From Acidimicrobiaceae bacterium (GTDB lineage: Bacteria; Actinomycetota; Acidimicrobiia; Acidimicrobiales; RAAP-2): DNA of 45,615 bases. Positions 43,816 to 45,615 of this stretch are shown here, in pieces (position 1 is the first letter of the stretch; every line of letters begins with the position of its first letter). The stretch covers positions 1-45,615 of the forward strand of contig PNAH01000005.1 of the NCBI GenBank assembly GCA_003170315.1. Reading direction: 5' to 3'. The notes under the pieces were generated by a model that did no database searches, had not been told where the DNA came from, and worked only from the letters and a program-made list of their open reading frames with translations. The translations under genes were made by a program, and so were the position numbers.

Positions 43816-44433
43816 GTGGACAATGTGGAACTGGTCTGGTCCGATGGCCGCGCCGAAGTGCACCGCTTCGTCGTGGGACCGATCGAAAACAACGTGTACG
43901 TCGTGCGTTGCAAACGGACGGGCGAGGCGACTCTCCTGGACGCCGCGAACGAACACGACCGACTGCTGCGCGTGGCGAGGCGTCTCGGCGTCACCTCGGT
44001 GCTCGAGACGCACGGCCACTGGGACCACATCGGCGCCGTCGAAGCGGTTCGCGAGGCCGGCATCGACGTGTGGGTGCGCAGTGAAGACGCCGGCATGCTG
44101 CCGAGCTACGACCACCTGCTCGACGACGACATCGTCCACCAGGTAGGCGACCTTCGCCTACGCACCCTGCACACCCCGGGTCACACGCCGGGCAGCATCT
44201 GCTTCGCGCTCGAAGAGACGCCGATGCTCTTCACCGGCGACACCCTCTTCCCCGGCGGCCCCGGCAACACCAACCACAACGCCCGCGACTTCGCGACGAT
44301 CATCACCTCGATCGACGAGCGCATCTTCGGGGTGTTCGCCGACGACGTGACGATCTGGCCCGGTCACGGCACCGAGTCAACGATCGGTAACGAGCGGCCC
44401 CACCTCGACGAATGGGTCGAACGAGGCTGGTAG
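43816..44433 (+). CDS. MBL-fold metallo-hydrolase (glyoxalase II-like)
   Basis: A 205-residue metallo-beta-lactamase fold protein. The metal motif THGHWDHIGA (~75) is followed by HTPGHTPGSICF (~125), FTGDTLFPGGPGN (~143) and WPGHG near the end. These fit glyoxalase II-like hydrolases of thioesters, but the substrate is unknown. The start is uncertain: GTG 43816 is chosen because a CATTGT box precedes it by 5 nt. GTG 43801 and GTG 43825 (GGAG about 10 nt upstream) are alternatives. It lies between a divergent acyl-CoA dehydrogenase gene and sufC. Confidence 0.85.
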   Translation: MDNVELVWSDGRAEVHRFVVGPIENNVYVVRCKRTGEATLLDAANEHDRLLRVARRLGVTSVLETHGHWDHIGAVEAVREAGIDVWVRSEDAGMLPSYDHLLDDDIVHQVGDLRLRTLHTPGHTPGSICFALEETPMLFTGDTLFPGGPGNTNHNARDFATIITSIDERIFGVFADDVTIWPGHGTESTIGNERPHLDEWVERGW

Positions 44434-44462
44434 AGGCTGGTCATTCGCAAGAAACACGCCGT

Positions 44463-44468
44463 TAGGCT
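44463..44468 (+). promoter_or_regulatory. Putative -10 box (TAGGCT) for sufCS
   Basis: TAGGCT ends 7 nt before the sufC GTG at 44476. It is identical to the dxs box. Confidence 0.5.
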
Positions 44469-44475
44469 CGTCACC

Positions 44476-45230
<755 letters not shown>

Positions 45231-45234
<4 letters not shown>

Positions 45235-45615
45235 CGAGCTTCAACGCCAAGCGGGTTCGAGCGGACATCCCGCAGTTGAACCGGTTGATCTTCGATCGCC
45301 CCATCACCTATCTGGATACCGCCTCAACGTCCTTGCAACCCAACGCCGTCATCGACGCCATGAGCCGCTACTACCAACTGCGCCACGCCAACGTGCACCG
45401 CGCCGTCTACCAAACGGCCAGCGAGGCGACCGCCGCGTACGAGGGTTCGCGTGAGGCGGTGGCTCGGTTCATCAACGCGCCCGGCGGCGCCGGCGAGGTC
45501 GTCTTCACCAAGAACGCGACGGAGTCCTTCAACCTGCTCGCCAAGTCCTGGGGCGCCGCGAACCTCACCGCCGGCGACGTCGTCTTGGTCAGCGAAATGG
45601 AGCACCACGCCAACA
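45231..45615 (+). CDS. sufS: Cysteine desulfurase SufS, 5' part
   Basis: The first 128 codons of a class V aminotransferase-fold cysteine desulfurase, cut by the window end. It shows ITYLDTASTSLQPNAVIDAM, NVHRAVYQTASEATAAYEGSR (landmarks NVHRAVY and YEGSR), EVVFTKNATESFNLLAK and the start of the SEMEHHAN motif, as in SufS. It would supply sulfur from cysteine to the SUF scaffold. The PLP lysine and catalytic cysteine lie beyond the window. The GTG start overlaps the sufC stop by four bases. Confidence 0.93.

Overview
The window comes from a high-GC, very compact actinobacterial chromosome. I would place it tentatively in the class Acidimicrobiia. The reasons are the secA-prfB-ftsE-ftsX order, an rmlD-wbbL-type pair next to it, an E2-lipB-lipA order, a double-WYL PafBC-like regulator, a mycobacterial-type MetH, frequent GTG starts and many apparently leaderless genes. 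This is inference from gene content; there is no rRNA or other direct taxonomic marker.

Layout. 1-5.6 kb is the accessory-looking part: a lower-GC left flank, a VirD4/TraG-like coupling ATPase converging on and overlapping a MobF-type relaxase, a double-WYL regulator, a DUF3995 membrane protein behind a 21-codon leader ORF, and a doubtful low-GC ORF. 5.6-11 kb: DUF2237, a cation/Ca2+ exchanger-family protein, moaC, an FmdB zinc ribbon and the tldD-tldE protease pair. 11-19.2 kb: dxs, msrB, then ftsX, ftsE, prfB and secA on the minus strand, preceded by a 251-nt segment that looks like a structured RNA with its own promoter. 19.2-28 kb: birA-rmlD-wbbL-like operon, divergent biotin-dependent carboxylase alpha subunit with an M20 amidohydrolase and a small ABM protein, an acyl-CoA mutase large subunit, a rhodanese-ThiF fusion and a nitroreductase. 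28-35.7 kb: leucyl aminopeptidase, ATP:cobalamin adenosyltransferase, metH, a pilin-like protein and a double VOC protein. 35.8-40.2 kb: a 2-oxoacid dehydrogenase/lipoate block (a lipB-lipA fusion, E2, E3). 40.3-45.6 kb: rnhA, an Rrf2 regulator, thiE, an alpha/beta-hydrolase-like protein, an acyl-CoA dehydrogenase, an MBL-fold hydrolase, sufC and the start of sufS.

Functional themes. BirA, the biotin carboxylase, the acyl-CoA mutase, the cobalamin adenosyltransferase and MetH together suggest a biotin/B12 propionyl-CoA to succinyl-CoA and methionine theme. E3, E2 and the LipB-LipA fusion form a block in which the lipoyl-domain protein lies directly before the enzyme that would lipoylate it. 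Expression signals are unusually uniform: about twenty genes have a TANNNT-like box some 5-9 nt before a GTG or ATG, as expected for leaderless transcripts. Four convergent gene pairs overlap by exactly four bases at their stop codons, and eight same-strand pairs overlap by 1-4 bases.

Best candidate for something undescribed: the 251-nt RNA-like element upstream of secA (18890-19140, minus strand). A promoter box lies 7 nt before an 11-bp helix that closes the whole element, and several nested helices can be drawn inside it. Also notable are the LipB-LipA fusion, the inverted rhodanese-ThiF architecture, the DUF3995 leader peptide, and three enzyme-family proteins with a changed key residue (MoaC, E2 and an alpha/beta hydrolase).
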